A stretch of 19,156 bases of DNA from Methanobacteriota archaeon (GTDB lineage: Archaea; Thermoplasmatota; DTKX01; GCA-020343715). The stretch covers positions 1-19,156 of the forward strand of contig JAUVEQ010000011.1 in NCBI GenBank assembly GCA_030594725.1, given 5' to 3'. The notes beneath the pieces were generated by a model. That model was not told the DNA's origin and searched no databases. It saw only the letters and a program-made list of their open reading frames with translations. Shown piece by piece: positions 6,443 through 13,818 of the stretch. A program made the translations under genes and the position numbers. The number at the start of each line of letters is the position of its first letter. Position 1 is the stretch's first letter.

Positions 6443-7264
6443 ATGGCCGACGATGCCGCCGTCGAGGAAACGCCGAAGGCCCCGCCGTGGAAGGCGGAGA
6501 AGACCACCGCCCAGTGGGGCAGGTTCCTGATCTTCGAGGGCTGCGTGATGACCCGCAGGATGGTGGGCTCGCGCTACACCGCACGGTTCATCCTTGACAA
6601 GTACGGTTTCGACTACACCACCATGGACAACGAGTCCTGCTGCGGCTCACCCATCCTGCGTTCCGGTGGCGAATGGCTCAGCGACAAGCAGCGGACCGTC
6701 AACCTGCTGAACATCCAGAAGCTGGGCATCGACACCGTGATCAGCGCCTGTCCCGGATGCGGTTCCCAGCTGAGCGCTGGCGAGGCCAAGCGGATGGGCA
6801 TCAAGGTCTACCATTACATGGAACTGGTCTACTCCCTGGCCAAGAACGGCGAGATCCTCCACCCTGACATGGTGGACCCCCTGCCGCCCCTCACCGTCAC
6901 GGCCCACGACCCGTGTCACCTGGACCGGGGCCTCGGCGTGGACTGCAACCTGATGCACGAAACCATCGTCAATGCCCTTCCCAACCAGACCTGGGTGGAG
7001 TGCGAGGAGCACGACAGGTGCTGCGGCGCCGGCGGAGGCGTGAGGGCGTCCCAGAAGGACCTCTCCTACAAGATCCGGGAGCGGAAGATCAAAAAGCTCA
7101 TGAGGACCGAGGCGGACATCGTCCTTGCCGCGTGTCCCTTCTGCGAGCTCCAGATCGACGAGGGCCTCCGGAAGACCGAGGACTGCTCCATGCGCTCCAT
7201 CACCCCCCAGAGCTACCTGGCCATGATGTTCAAGGATGTCTACGAGGGGGTGGACGACTTATGA
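6443..7264 (+). CDS. HdrB-like protein with two CCG domains
   Basis: This 273-aa soluble protein has two complete CCG motifs. The first is C34, C66-C67-G68, C103xxC106; the second is C158, C193-C194-G195, C231xxC234. The spacings (31/35 and 34/36) match the HdrB consensus, in which each motif holds a non-cubane [4Fe-4S] cluster that reduces or oxidises disulfides. Related CCG proteins include HdrD, DsrK, GlcF and the succinate:quinone oxidoreductase subunit SdhE, so the substrate is not fixed by sequence. It is linked to the HdrC-like gene just upstream (one base between) and overlaps the next gene by four bases (ATGA). No HdrA lies in the window. It is probably the catalytic or disulfide-linked centre on the cytoplasmic face. 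Confidence 0.88.
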   Translation: MADDAAVEETPKAPPWKAEKTTAQWGRFLIFEGCVMTRRMVGSRYTARFILDKYGFDYTTMDNESCCGSPILRSGGEWLSDKQRTVNLLNIQKLGIDTVISACPGCGSQLSAGEAKRMGIKVYHYMELVYSLAKNGEILHPDMVDPLPPLTVTAHDPCHLDRGLGVDCNLMHETIVNALPNQTWVECEEHDRCCGAGGGVRASQKDLSYKIRERKIKKLMRTEADIVLAACPFCELQIDEGLRKTEDCSMRSITPQSYLAMMFKDVYEGVDDL

Positions 7265-7677
7265 CGTACAACGACTTCGTGATCTGCGCACTGCTGCTGT
7301 TCGGTCTCTACCTGCTCCTCATGGACGCTAAGATGTGGTTCGCCCCCAACAAGAAGGGGCGGATCGTCGCCGTCGAGGACCAGATAGCGACCGCGGAGGA
7401 GAACTGCAAATGCGGCACCATCAGGTCCTGCAAGTCCCACCTGACGGCCACCGTCAGGTCCGACGAGGGCGAGCTGATCGACGTGCAGCTCAGCCCCTGC
7501 CTGATCTGCATGGACCGGGTGAAGATGGGCTCCCAGATCGGGCTCCACCGCATCGGCGACCGCTGGATAGGCCGCCGTTACATCGACCTGATGGGCAAGG
7601 GCCTCAAGAACGATGATGTCCCGCTCCCCACGGTCGAGGAGATCGAGGCATGCTCCTTGCAGGGGGTGGCCGAATGA
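7261..7677 (+). CDS. Single-TM protein with conserved-looking cysteines, function unknown
   Basis: I do not recognise this 138-aa protein. An N-terminal TM helix (about 5-22) is followed by a basic stretch and a compact domain rich in beta strands. Its cysteines are C49, C51 and C57 (NCKCGTIRSC) and C80 and C83 (PCLICMDRV), with a lone C131 near the end. Five closely placed cysteines could bind zinc or an Fe-S cluster. It is coupled by ATGA overlaps to the HdrB-like gene before it and to the CARDB-domain membrane protein after it, so it is very probably a subunit or assembly factor of the same complex. Confidence 0.75.
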   Translation: MTYNDFVICALLLFGLYLLLMDAKMWFAPNKKGRIVAVEDQIATAEENCKCGTIRSCKSHLTATVRSDEGELIDVQLSPCLICMDRVKMGSQIGLHRIGDRWIGRRYIDLMGKGLKNDDVPLPTVEEIEACSLQGVAE

Positions 7678-8900
7678 GAAGGACGGTCATCATCCTGGTC
7701 CTGCTGGCCCTCGCAATGGCCGTGTTCTCCATCCCCGCGTTGGCGGAGGTGGACCTCGGCGTCGAGCTCTCTATCGACACCGACACCCCCATCAAGGGCT
7801 CCAACATCACCGTGTCCGTGGACATCACCGACGTGGGCGGCCTGGCCGCCGGCGAGTGGGCCAACGGCACGCTGACGGTGACCGCCGGGGCCGACGTCCT
7901 CGGGACCCAGGACTTCTCCTTCAACAACACCACCGGCATGGGATCCTTTGGCTTCTTCTGGGTGCCCACCGACACGGGAACGGTGACCTTGAGAGCAGAG
8001 GCGTTCGTCGCCGCCGATACGAACACCTCCAACAACGTGGACACCCTGGAGGTCGAGGTGACGACGCCGGAGGGGCCCTCGGCTGGCCAGATGTCGCCCA
8101 CGGCCGCAATTGTCGGGACCATCTCCCTCCTGCTGTTCTTCGGTGTCATCATCGCCTCGGTGCTCGGGGTCATCCCCCAGGACCGACTGCCCGTGCAACC
8201 CGCCCTGCTGCTGACCACCTTCATCATCATGGGGCTGGCGTACATCGGTTCGACGTACGATGACAGCGTGGCCCTGTTCAACCTGTCCCAGCTCTCGGCG
8301 ACCATCATCATCCACCCCATCACAGCCCTCATCGCGGGCTTCCTGGTGGCCGGCGCCCTCGAGGCGGCCGGCGCCTTCGAGGCTGCTGCGGATGGCCTCC
8401 AGAGGCTTGAGGCCATCAAGTTCAAGAGCGGCGCCCCCGTCTTCGGCATCGTCGGCGTGGTGGTCCTGCTGGTCAACCTACCGACCATAATCGCGATGCC
8501 CTGCGGTCGCATCCTCGCGGCGGCATTGATGCCCGCGGCCCTGTTCTTCGGGGTGCGGGTGGCCCGCAGCTTCATGATGCCCGGACTGGTGTCCGTGGTG
8601 GTGTTCGCCTTCATCGTGAACGCAGCGGCGTCCTGCGGTCCCTCCCTCATCGGGGGTATCGGCACCATCGGCGAGGGGTTGGCCCGGCTCGAGCCCGGCT
8701 CCCTGAGCGACGCCCAGCAGATCGGCATCATCCTGGCGACGGGCGTCTGCGCCCTCGTCATGCGCTTCGTTACATACTCCGTACCGCCCGACCTAGCTGA
8801 GGAGGAGGCGGAGCGGGAGGCGGCCGAACGCAGGGCGGCCGAGAAGGAGAAGGAACTGTTCACGAAGCCCGCCGGACCCGCGGGGGGGATGTCACCATGA
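7674..8900 (+). CDS. CARDB-like domain fused to multi-TM protein of unknown family (paralogue A)
   Basis: This 408-aa protein has a signal peptide (1-24, ending PALA). A secreted beta-sandwich of CARDB type follows (about 27-131), ending in an SNNVDTLEVEV signature. About six TM segments lie between 142 and 368, and then a charged Glu/Ala/Lys cytoplasmic tail. Within the membrane part are HPITALIAGFLVAGAL (214-229), NLPTIIAMPCGRILAAALM (268-286, C277) and NAAASCGPSLIGGIGTIGEG (316-335, C321), all repeated in the next gene. I chose the ATG at 7674 because it gives a clean signal peptide and overlaps the previous stop by four bases. I cannot assign the membrane domain to a known family. Its role in ion or quinone coupling is only inferred. 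Confidence 0.8.
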   Translation: MRRTVIILVLLALAMAVFSIPALAEVDLGVELSIDTDTPIKGSNITVSVDITDVGGLAAGEWANGTLTVTAGADVLGTQDFSFNNTTGMGSFGFFWVPTDTGTVTLRAEAFVAADTNTSNNVDTLEVEVTTPEGPSAGQMSPTAAIVGTISLLLFFGVIIASVLGVIPQDRLPVQPALLLTTFIIMGLAYIGSTYDDSVALFNLSQLSATIIIHPITALIAGFLVAGALEAAGAFEAAADGLQRLEAIKFKSGAPVFGIVGVVVLLVNLPTIIAMPCGRILAAALMPAALFFGVRVARSFMMPGLVSVVVFAFIVNAAASCGPSLIGGIGTIGEGLARLEPGSLSDAQQIGIILATGVCALVMRFVTYSVPPDLAEEEAEREAAERRAAEKEKELFTKPAGPAGGMSP

Positions 8901-9646
8901 CCGTCGCATCATCAGACAACATCGCAAAGCGCATCCTGATGAGCCCCTTCCGGGACGACGAGAAGGCACGGATGGACCGGGGTCGACTGACCTTGCTGAT
9001 CTTCATCGGCGTGCTGGTGATCATCATCCTGCTCCAGGCCTACATCCGTGTGCCCATCCAGACGGTGCTCATCCTCCTGGCCATCGTCATCATGATCATC
9101 GGCAAGGCAAAGCTCCAGGACCTGATGGCGGGTCTCATCCTCCATCCCATCATGGCCATGACCGCTGGCTTCCTCATCGCCGGCGCCCTCGGCCTGGCGG
9201 GTGGTTTCGATGTGCTCATCACTGGCCTCTCCTGGTTGGCCGGGGTCACCATCCCGGGCACCGACATCCCGATACTCGGATGGGTAGGAGTGGCCGTCAT
9301 CCTGGCCAACATACCGACCATCATGCCGATGCCCTGCGGCCGAATCCTTGCAGCGGCCCTCATGCTCGGCGTGTTCCTGTTCGCATCGGCGCTGGCGGTG
9401 TCGTACGGCCTTGGCCTTGAATCTGACGCAGCACAGGTGATGATCTCCGCGCTGGTCGCGGGCTTCATCGTGAACGCGGCCGCCTCGTGCGGCCCCTCTA
9501 CCCTCGGCGGCATCGGGGGTATCGGGGAGGGGAACCTGGGTCTCCCGATAGGCCGTTCGGCCAGGGCCCAGAGTGCTGGTATCCTGATCGCGACCGGAGT
9601 TTGCACGCTGGTGATCGCGTTGGTCGTGCAACCCATAGGAGGCTGA
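8897..9646 (+). CDS. Multi-TM protein of the same unknown family (paralogue B)
   Basis: This 249-aa membrane protein has about six TM segments and a cytoplasmic-looking charged N-terminus (1-30). It repeats the key motifs of paralogue A: HPIMAMTAGFLIAGAL (83-98), NIPTIMPMPCGRILAAALM (138-156, C147), NAAASCGPSTLGGIGGIGEG (193-212, C198) and a late cysteine in ATGVC (C236). It lacks the secreted domain of A. The start overlaps the previous stop by four bases (ATGA). Two adjacent, divergent copies that keep the same cysteines and glycine-rich segments suggest a heterodimer with a shared intramembrane site. The function is unknown; ion or quinone coupling to the Fe-S chain is a hypothesis from context. 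Confidence 0.8.
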   Translation: MTVASSDNIAKRILMSPFRDDEKARMDRGRLTLLIFIGVLVIIILLQAYIRVPIQTVLILLAIVIMIIGKAKLQDLMAGLILHPIMAMTAGFLIAGALGLAGGFDVLITGLSWLAGVTIPGTDIPILGWVGVAVILANIPTIMPMPCGRILAAALMLGVFLFASALAVSYGLGLESDAAQVMISALVAGFIVNAAASCGPSTLGGIGGIGEGNLGLPIGRSARAQSAGILIATGVCTLVIALVVQPIGG

Positions 9647-9650
9647 TAGG

Positions 9651-9812
9651 ATGGGATTGGACCCAATGACCAAGATCATCCTCTTGGCGGTGTTCATCTT
9701 CGCCGGACTCCTCTGCGGGATAATGCTCAACGTGGCCCTGGGCCGCAAACCGTTCGAGGCCGGAGGGCTCATGGGCGGCCTGGTGGTGGGCCTCGCGATG
9801 TGGGCGATATGA
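9651..9812 (+). CDS. 53-aa two-TM protein
   Basis: This short gene encodes a 53-residue protein of two hydrophobic helices (about 8-28 and 37-53) joined by a short basic link (GRKPFE). The ribosome site AGGAGG at 9637-9642 lies eight bases before the ATG, and the gene starts four bases after the previous stop, so I consider it real. TM1 contains CGIMLNVAL, similar to CGALMWVAF in the next gene, so the two are probably a paralogous pair. It is likely an accessory membrane subunit of the operon's complex. Confidence 0.72.
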   Translation: MGLDPMTKIILLAVFIFAGLLCGIMLNVALGRKPFEAGGLMGGLVVGLAMWAI

Positions 9813-9826
9813 CGGAGGTGACAAGC

Positions 9827-10081
9827 ATGGCTGACAAGAAAGGTAGGGGGCTTCCCGATGTGGAGGAGCCCAAGTACGGCCCCGAGCGCCTCGTCCACGA
9901 GAAGGAGGCGCGCGGCATGGACTGGAAGTCCCTCTATACCCTCTTGGGTGCCGGGGTCATCTGCGGAGCCCTCATGTGGGTCGCCTTCTCCTTCGTCGGA
10001 GGTTCGTTGGACCCCGTGGCCCTGTTCGGTGCTTGCGTCGGCGGAATGATCAGTGGAGGGGCGATATACGCCTTGACCTGA
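9827..10081 (+). CDS. 84-aa two-TM protein, likely paralogue of the preceding one
   Basis: This 84-residue protein has a charged N-terminal segment (1-34) and two TM helices (about 36-57 and 62-82). I chose the ATG at 9827 because GGAGGTGA at 9814-9821 sits five bases upstream; in-frame ATGs at 9800 and 9809 overlap the previous gene and lack such a site. CGALMWVAF in TM1 and the Gly-rich TM2 match the 53-aa neighbour. It lies between the paralogous membrane pair and the NapH-GltD gene. It is probably a small structural subunit; no known family is recognised. Confidence 0.75.
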   Translation: MADKKGRGLPDVEEPKYGPERLVHEKEARGMDWKSLYTLLGAGVICGALMWVAFSFVGGSLDPVALFGACVGGMISGGAIYALT

Positions 10082-10095
10082 GGGGGGTGACACAG

Positions 10096-12363
10096 GTGGT
10101 ACCTTGGACCGTGGGCAAGCAGAACTACAGACTTGCCGTGAGGCTCGTCTTCTTCGTCGTCGCCTTCGTGGGACTTCCGCTGGCATTCCTGCGCTACATG
10201 TCGATCGGGACATTCTGTTTCCTGGACCCCTTCTACGGGATCCAGTTCTTCGCCGTGGCCATCGGCTCGCAATTCGCGTTCGCCGCCACGAACGCGTTGA
10301 TACTCGTTTCGGTCTCCGTCGGGATCCTGATCGTCCTGACCCTGATAATGGGCAGGTCGTTCTGCAGCTGGATATGCCCCTTCGGCACCTGGCTGGACGG
10401 AGTTGGCGCCATCAAGAAGGTGAAGAGGGAGCTGCCCGACGCGTACATCGTCAACGCACTTCGCGACCGCACCATCAAGTACGGCTTCCTGCTGGGCTTC
10501 GTGCTCGCCAGCTTCGCCCTGGGTTCGTACTTCTTCTGCGCCATCTGCCCCATCGGGGCCACGGCCCGCCTTGCGGGACCCGCCTTCCTGGGCATCCCGG
10601 TGCTCATGCTGTTGCCCCTCTTCTTCTTCGCGGGCTTCAGCTACATCGCCTACGCCTACGAGCCCAGGATGTGGTGCAAGTACTACTGCCCCCTGGGCGG
10701 CTTCCTTGCCCTCCTGGACCGGTTGGCCTTCCACCGTGTGTACATAGAGCCCCACACCTGCATCGAGTGCCGCAGGTGCGAGGTTGCGTGCCCGATGGAC
10801 ATCGAGATCGTCGAGGAGACCCGCTACAAGCTGCTGCAGGACCCCGAGGTCAGGGAGGCCATCGGCGCCACCGACGACAACCCGGACCCCCTGTACAACA
10901 CCAACTTCCACTTCCTGCCCGATGATGTCAAGGAGCTCCTCGAGAGGAAGTCCTACGATTACCGCATCCCTGCCGGCGAGTGCATCCGTTGCTACAAGTG
11001 CACCGAGGTGTGCAACACCGCCGCCAAGGAGTCGCAGAAGGAGGTATTCCTCCCACCCATGACCCGCAAGACGAACTACGAGGAGGTGGCCGCCGGCCTC
11101 ACGGAGGAGCAGGCCGTCATCGAGGCGAACCGCTGCCTCAACTGCGTCGATGCGCCGTGCCGGATGACCTGCCCTGCGAACATCGACGTGCCCAAGTACG
11201 TCAAGCTCATAAAGGAGATGGACTTCCGGGGCTCGCTGGAGACGATCATCGACCGGGCGCCGCTGCCCGGGACGCTGGGCCGCGTATGCCCGGCCCCGTG
11301 CCAGGACGTGTGCCGCCGCGGAAAGAACGGCGAACCCATCCAGATACGCCTGCTCAAGCGCTTCGTGTCCGACAAGTACATCGACACCCACTCCAACGTG
11401 GTCCGGGAACCACCCACTGGCAAGAGGGTCGCCATCGTGGGCTCGGGACCCGCGGGCCTTACAGTGGCCTACCGCCTTTCCGTCAAGGGTCACGAGGTGC
11501 AGGTGTTCGAGGAGCTGCCCGTCCTGGGTGGCATGCTCAGGGTGGGCATCCCCGACTACCGGCTCCCGCCGGAGGACCTGGACAAGGAGACCAACTGGAT
11601 CCGCGAGCAGGGTGTGAGATACAACACCAACGTCTCCATCGGCAAGGACATAACCCTGGAGAAGCTCCTCGAGGATTACGACGCCGTGCTGCTCGCCGTG
11701 GGCGCCCACCGACCCAAGCAGCTGCGTCTCGACGGCGAGGAACGCATCGAGGGCGTTATGTCCGCCACCAAGTTCCTCAAGGACGTGAACCTGGGAGAGG
11801 AGGTCCGCATCGGCCGTCGCGTCGGCGTCGTCGGTGGAGGCAACGTGGCCATGGACTGCGTCCGCACCGCGGTCCGCGAGGGAGCCAACAAGGTGTACTG
11901 CATCTACCGTCGTGCCCGGGAGCAGATGCCCGCGGCCGACATCGAGATCGTGGAGTCGATGGAGGAGGGCGTGGAGTTCATGTTCCTCCACAATCCCACC
12001 AAGATCTACGAGGAGCATGGCAAGCTCTCCGGCGTGCAGCTCATCAAGATGGAGCTGGGCGAGCCCGACTCGTCGGGCAGGCGCCGACCCATCCCCATAG
12101 AGGAGTCGGAGTACGACGTGGGCCTTGACTGGATCATACCGGCCATCTCCCAAGAGCCTATCCTGGATTGGCTCCCGGAGGAGCTTGGCATCGACCTCAC
12201 CCGCTGGAACACCTTCGCGGTGGACAAGAACTTCATGACCACCCGACCCGGTGTCTTCGCCTGCGGCGACGACGAGCTGGGTCCGGCCACGGTCATCGAG
12301 GCCATCGCCCAGGGCAACCGGACCGCCAAGGGCATGCACGCGTTCCTCACCAAGGGCAAATAG
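10096..12363 (+). CDS. NapH-like polyferredoxin fused to GltD-type FAD/NAD(P)H oxidoreductase
   Basis: One unbroken 755-aa frame. Residues 1-215 form a NapH/CcoG-like membrane domain with about five TM helices and CP motifs at C90xxxC94 (FCSWICPFG), C148xxC151 (FCAICPIG) and C194xxxC198 (WCKYYCPLG). Two ferredoxin motifs follow (C222-C225-C228-C232; C296-C299-C302-C306). Residues 325-755 are a GltD/NfnB-type flavoprotein with an N-terminal Fe-S region (C347, C350, C355, C359; C398, C402, C406), FAD motif GSGPAG (449-454), NAD(P)H motif GGGNVAMD (580-587) and FAD-binding CGDDELGPATV (723-733). YRR at 604-606 favours NADPH. The GTG at 10096 is chosen because GGGGTGA precedes it by five bases. 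It probably links the cytosolic NAD(P) pool to the membrane Fe-S chain. It is the last gene of the operon. Confidence 0.87.
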   Translation: MVPWTVGKQNYRLAVRLVFFVVAFVGLPLAFLRYMSIGTFCFLDPFYGIQFFAVAIGSQFAFAATNALILVSVSVGILIVLTLIMGRSFCSWICPFGTWLDGVGAIKKVKRELPDAYIVNALRDRTIKYGFLLGFVLASFALGSYFFCAICPIGATARLAGPAFLGIPVLMLLPLFFFAGFSYIAYAYEPRMWCKYYCPLGGFLALLDRLAFHRVYIEPHTCIECRRCEVACPMDIEIVEETRYKLLQDPEVREAIGATDDNPDPLYNTNFHFLPDDVKELLERKSYDYRIPAGECIRCYKCTEVCNTAAKESQKEVFLPPMTRKTNYEEVAAGLTEEQAVIEANRCLNCVDAPCRMTCPANIDVPKYVKLIKEMDFRGSLETIIDRAPLPGTLGRVCPAPCQDVCRRGKNGEPIQIRLLKRFVSDKYIDTHSNVVREPPTGKRVAIVGSGPAGLTVAYRLSVKGHEVQVFEELPVLGGMLRVGIPDYRLPPEDLDKETNWIREQGVRYNTNVSIGKDITLEKLLEDYDAVLLAVGAHRPKQLRLDGEERIEGVMSATKFLKDVNLGEEVRIGRRVGVVGGGNVAMDCVRTAVREGANKVYCIYRRAREQMPAADIEIVESMEEGVEFMFLHNPTKIYEEHGKLSGVQLIKMELGEPDSSGRRRPIPIEESEYDVGLDWIIPAISQEPILDWLPEELGIDLTRWNTFAVDKNFMTTRPGVFACGDDELGPATVIEAIAQGNRTAKGMHAFLTKGK

Positions 12364-12414
12364 GGTGGATGCGGGAACATCTGGCGGGGGCTCCCAAGGC
12401 CCACCTTCGGTGCC

Positions 12415-12423
12415 CTTAAATAG
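12415..12423 (+). promoter_or_regulatory. Candidate TATA box for the KaiC-like gene
   Basis: CTTAAATAG lies about 50 bases upstream of the ATG at 12470. Initiation about 25 bases downstream would leave a short leader containing the very strong ribosome site GGGAGGAGGG (12454-12463). Confidence 0.5.
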
Positions 12424-12469
12424 CCCGAGGACACTTCCTAGCTAGCCTCATCCGGGAGGAGGGAAAACT

Positions 12470-13183
12470 ATGCCATACGAGCCCATCAAGACGTACGTGG
12501 AAGGTCTGGATGAGAAGATGGAAGGGGGCATACCCAGGGGCCATTCAGTGCTCATCGCGGGCACCGCGGGGACCATGAAGTCCACCTTCACCTTCTCTAT
12601 ACTGTACAACAACGCCACCCACAAGAAGAAGCACGGCGTCTACATCACCCTCGAGCAGAGCGAGGAGAGCCTGTACGCCCAGATGGAGGCCATGGGTTAC
12701 CAGATCAGCCTGGTCCAGGACATCATAACCTTCGTTGATGTGTCCAAGATCCGGGGGGGCCTCGACGACTACGGCAAGTCGGGGGCCTGGGTCGACTTCA
12801 TCACCGAGGTGCTGATGGAGATCCACAAGTTCAAGCCGGTGGACATAATCGCCTTCGACAGTCTGGGGCTCATCGAGGTCATGACCGACATGAAGAACCC
12901 GAGGAGGGACCTGTTCGGCATGATGGACCTGTTCCACAAGCTGGGCGCCACCTCCCTGATGATCTCGGAGATGACCCAGGGTTCCGAACTCTTCGGGCGC
13001 AACGACGAGGACTTCCTCGTGGATGGCATCATACATCTGCGACACCACGAGGTCCACGACGTGGACTTCGAGAACCGCCTGCGGGTCGTCAAGATGAGAG
13101 GGGTCAAGCACACCACGTCGTACCACCAGCTCCACTTCAAGGACGGGCGGTTCATGATAAGCTCCATAGTGCCCGACAAGTGA
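12470..13183 (+). CDS. KaiC-like RecA-superfamily ATPase
   Basis: This 237-aa single-domain RecA/KaiC-type ATPase has Walker A GTAGTMKST (31-39), the catalytic-glutamate region ITLEQSEES (59-67), Walker B VDIIAFDS (124-131) and the C-terminal KMRG segment (208-211) typical of the family. Archaea carry many such stand-alone KaiC-domain proteins, often tied to signalling or motility; this one has no added domain that would tell. The start is well supported by GGGAGGAGGG six bases upstream and by its own TATA box. Its stop directly abuts the stop of the convergent MazG-like gene, with no bases between. Function beyond ATP binding is not determined. Confidence 0.85.
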   Translation: MPYEPIKTYVEGLDEKMEGGIPRGHSVLIAGTAGTMKSTFTFSILYNNATHKKKHGVYITLEQSEESLYAQMEAMGYQISLVQDIITFVDVSKIRGGLDDYGKSGAWVDFITEVLMEIHKFKPVDIIAFDSLGLIEVMTDMKNPRRDLFGMMDLFHKLGATSLMISEMTQGSELFGRNDEDFLVDGIIHLRHHEVHDVDFENRLRVVKMRGVKHTTSYHQLHFKDGRFMISSIVPDK

Positions 13184-13774
13184 TCAGTAACCCACGTCGG
13201 GCCGGGTCCCGATGGGAAAGCGCTCCTCGTTGAGCCTGTTCTTGGCATACAGCTCGGCCGAGAGGTCCAGCTCCATCGATCCGGCGCACTTCACAAGGGC
13301 CTCCAGCAGAAGGGTGATCGAGGCCGCAATGGCGTCGTCGGACCCTCCCTCGCCCAGGCTCTCGACGATCTCGCGTGTGGTACTGGAGGCCCTGGCCGCC
13401 ATCAGGACGAAGCTGGCGGCCACCATGACCTCCTCGGCGGCCTCCTTCGGGCCGAGCTCGCGGGGCCCCGCGTCCGCCATGATCTGGGAGAAGGTCCTGT
13501 CATCCGATGGGAGCTCCAGGTCGGCGGCGTTCGCCAGGCAGAAGGTGAATTGCAGGACATCGGCCAGCTCGGACCCCGCCTCCATCACCACCTCTTCGGG
13601 AACGGGATCCCCCGACCTGCGCCATTGGAACAGCTCGAGGAGCTCCCCGGCCTCCACGGTTGCCGCTGACGCCACGTTGACCGGGGCATGGTAGCGCCCC
13701 CAGTCCCGGTCGTCTATGAACTTGGCCACGTCCTTCCTCATCTGCGAGAGCGGTGTGGATGTGTCTGACCACAT
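13184..13774 (-). CDS. MazG-like nucleotide pyrophosphohydrolase-type protein with insertion
   Basis: This 196-aa protein resembles the MazG-like/dCTPase (RS21-C6) family, which hydrolyses non-canonical or excess NTPs to NMP and pyrophosphate. Matching features are DDRDWGRYHAPVNVA (21-35), the metal-binding EAGELLE (41-47), the ExxD of SELADVLQF (68-76) and the C-terminal KNRLNEERFP (178-187). About 75 residues (90-165), mostly helical, separate the ExxD helix from that C-terminal signature; family members usually have little there. The ATG at 13774 is chosen for GGGGAGG at 13784-13790, nine bases upstream. It lies 44 bases after the ACT-domain gene on the same strand. The enzymatic activity is inferred. 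Confidence 0.72.
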   Translation of the reverse strand: MWSDTSTPLSQMRKDVAKFIDDRDWGRYHAPVNVASAATVEAGELLELFQWRRSGDPVPEEVVMEAGSELADVLQFTFCLANAADLELPSDDRTFSQIMADAGPRELGPKEAAEEVMVAASFVLMAARASSTTREIVESLGEGGSDDAIAASITLLLEALVKCAGSMELDLSAELYAKNRLNEERFPIGTRPDVGY

Positions 13775-13818
13775 TGCTTGATGCCTCCCCTTCGACCCCA
13801 TAAAGGCGAACGAGGACC

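Noticed and set aside
5350..6507. 385-codon antisense frame across the ferredoxin and HdrC-like genes
   Set aside because: It spans gene boundaries of the plus-strand operon and has no recognisable domain.
7674..9646. DUF1646 / predicted cation transporter for the two paralogues
   Set aside because: Considered because of archaeal distribution and TM content, but the motifs I recall for that family (a GEP-type segment) are absent, so I left the family unnamed.
9934..12339. 801-codon open frame antisense to the NapH-GltD gene
   Set aside because: It is a GC-rich shadow of the real gene: composition is His/Asp/Gly/Val-biased, no domain is recognisable, and it overlaps three well-supported genes.
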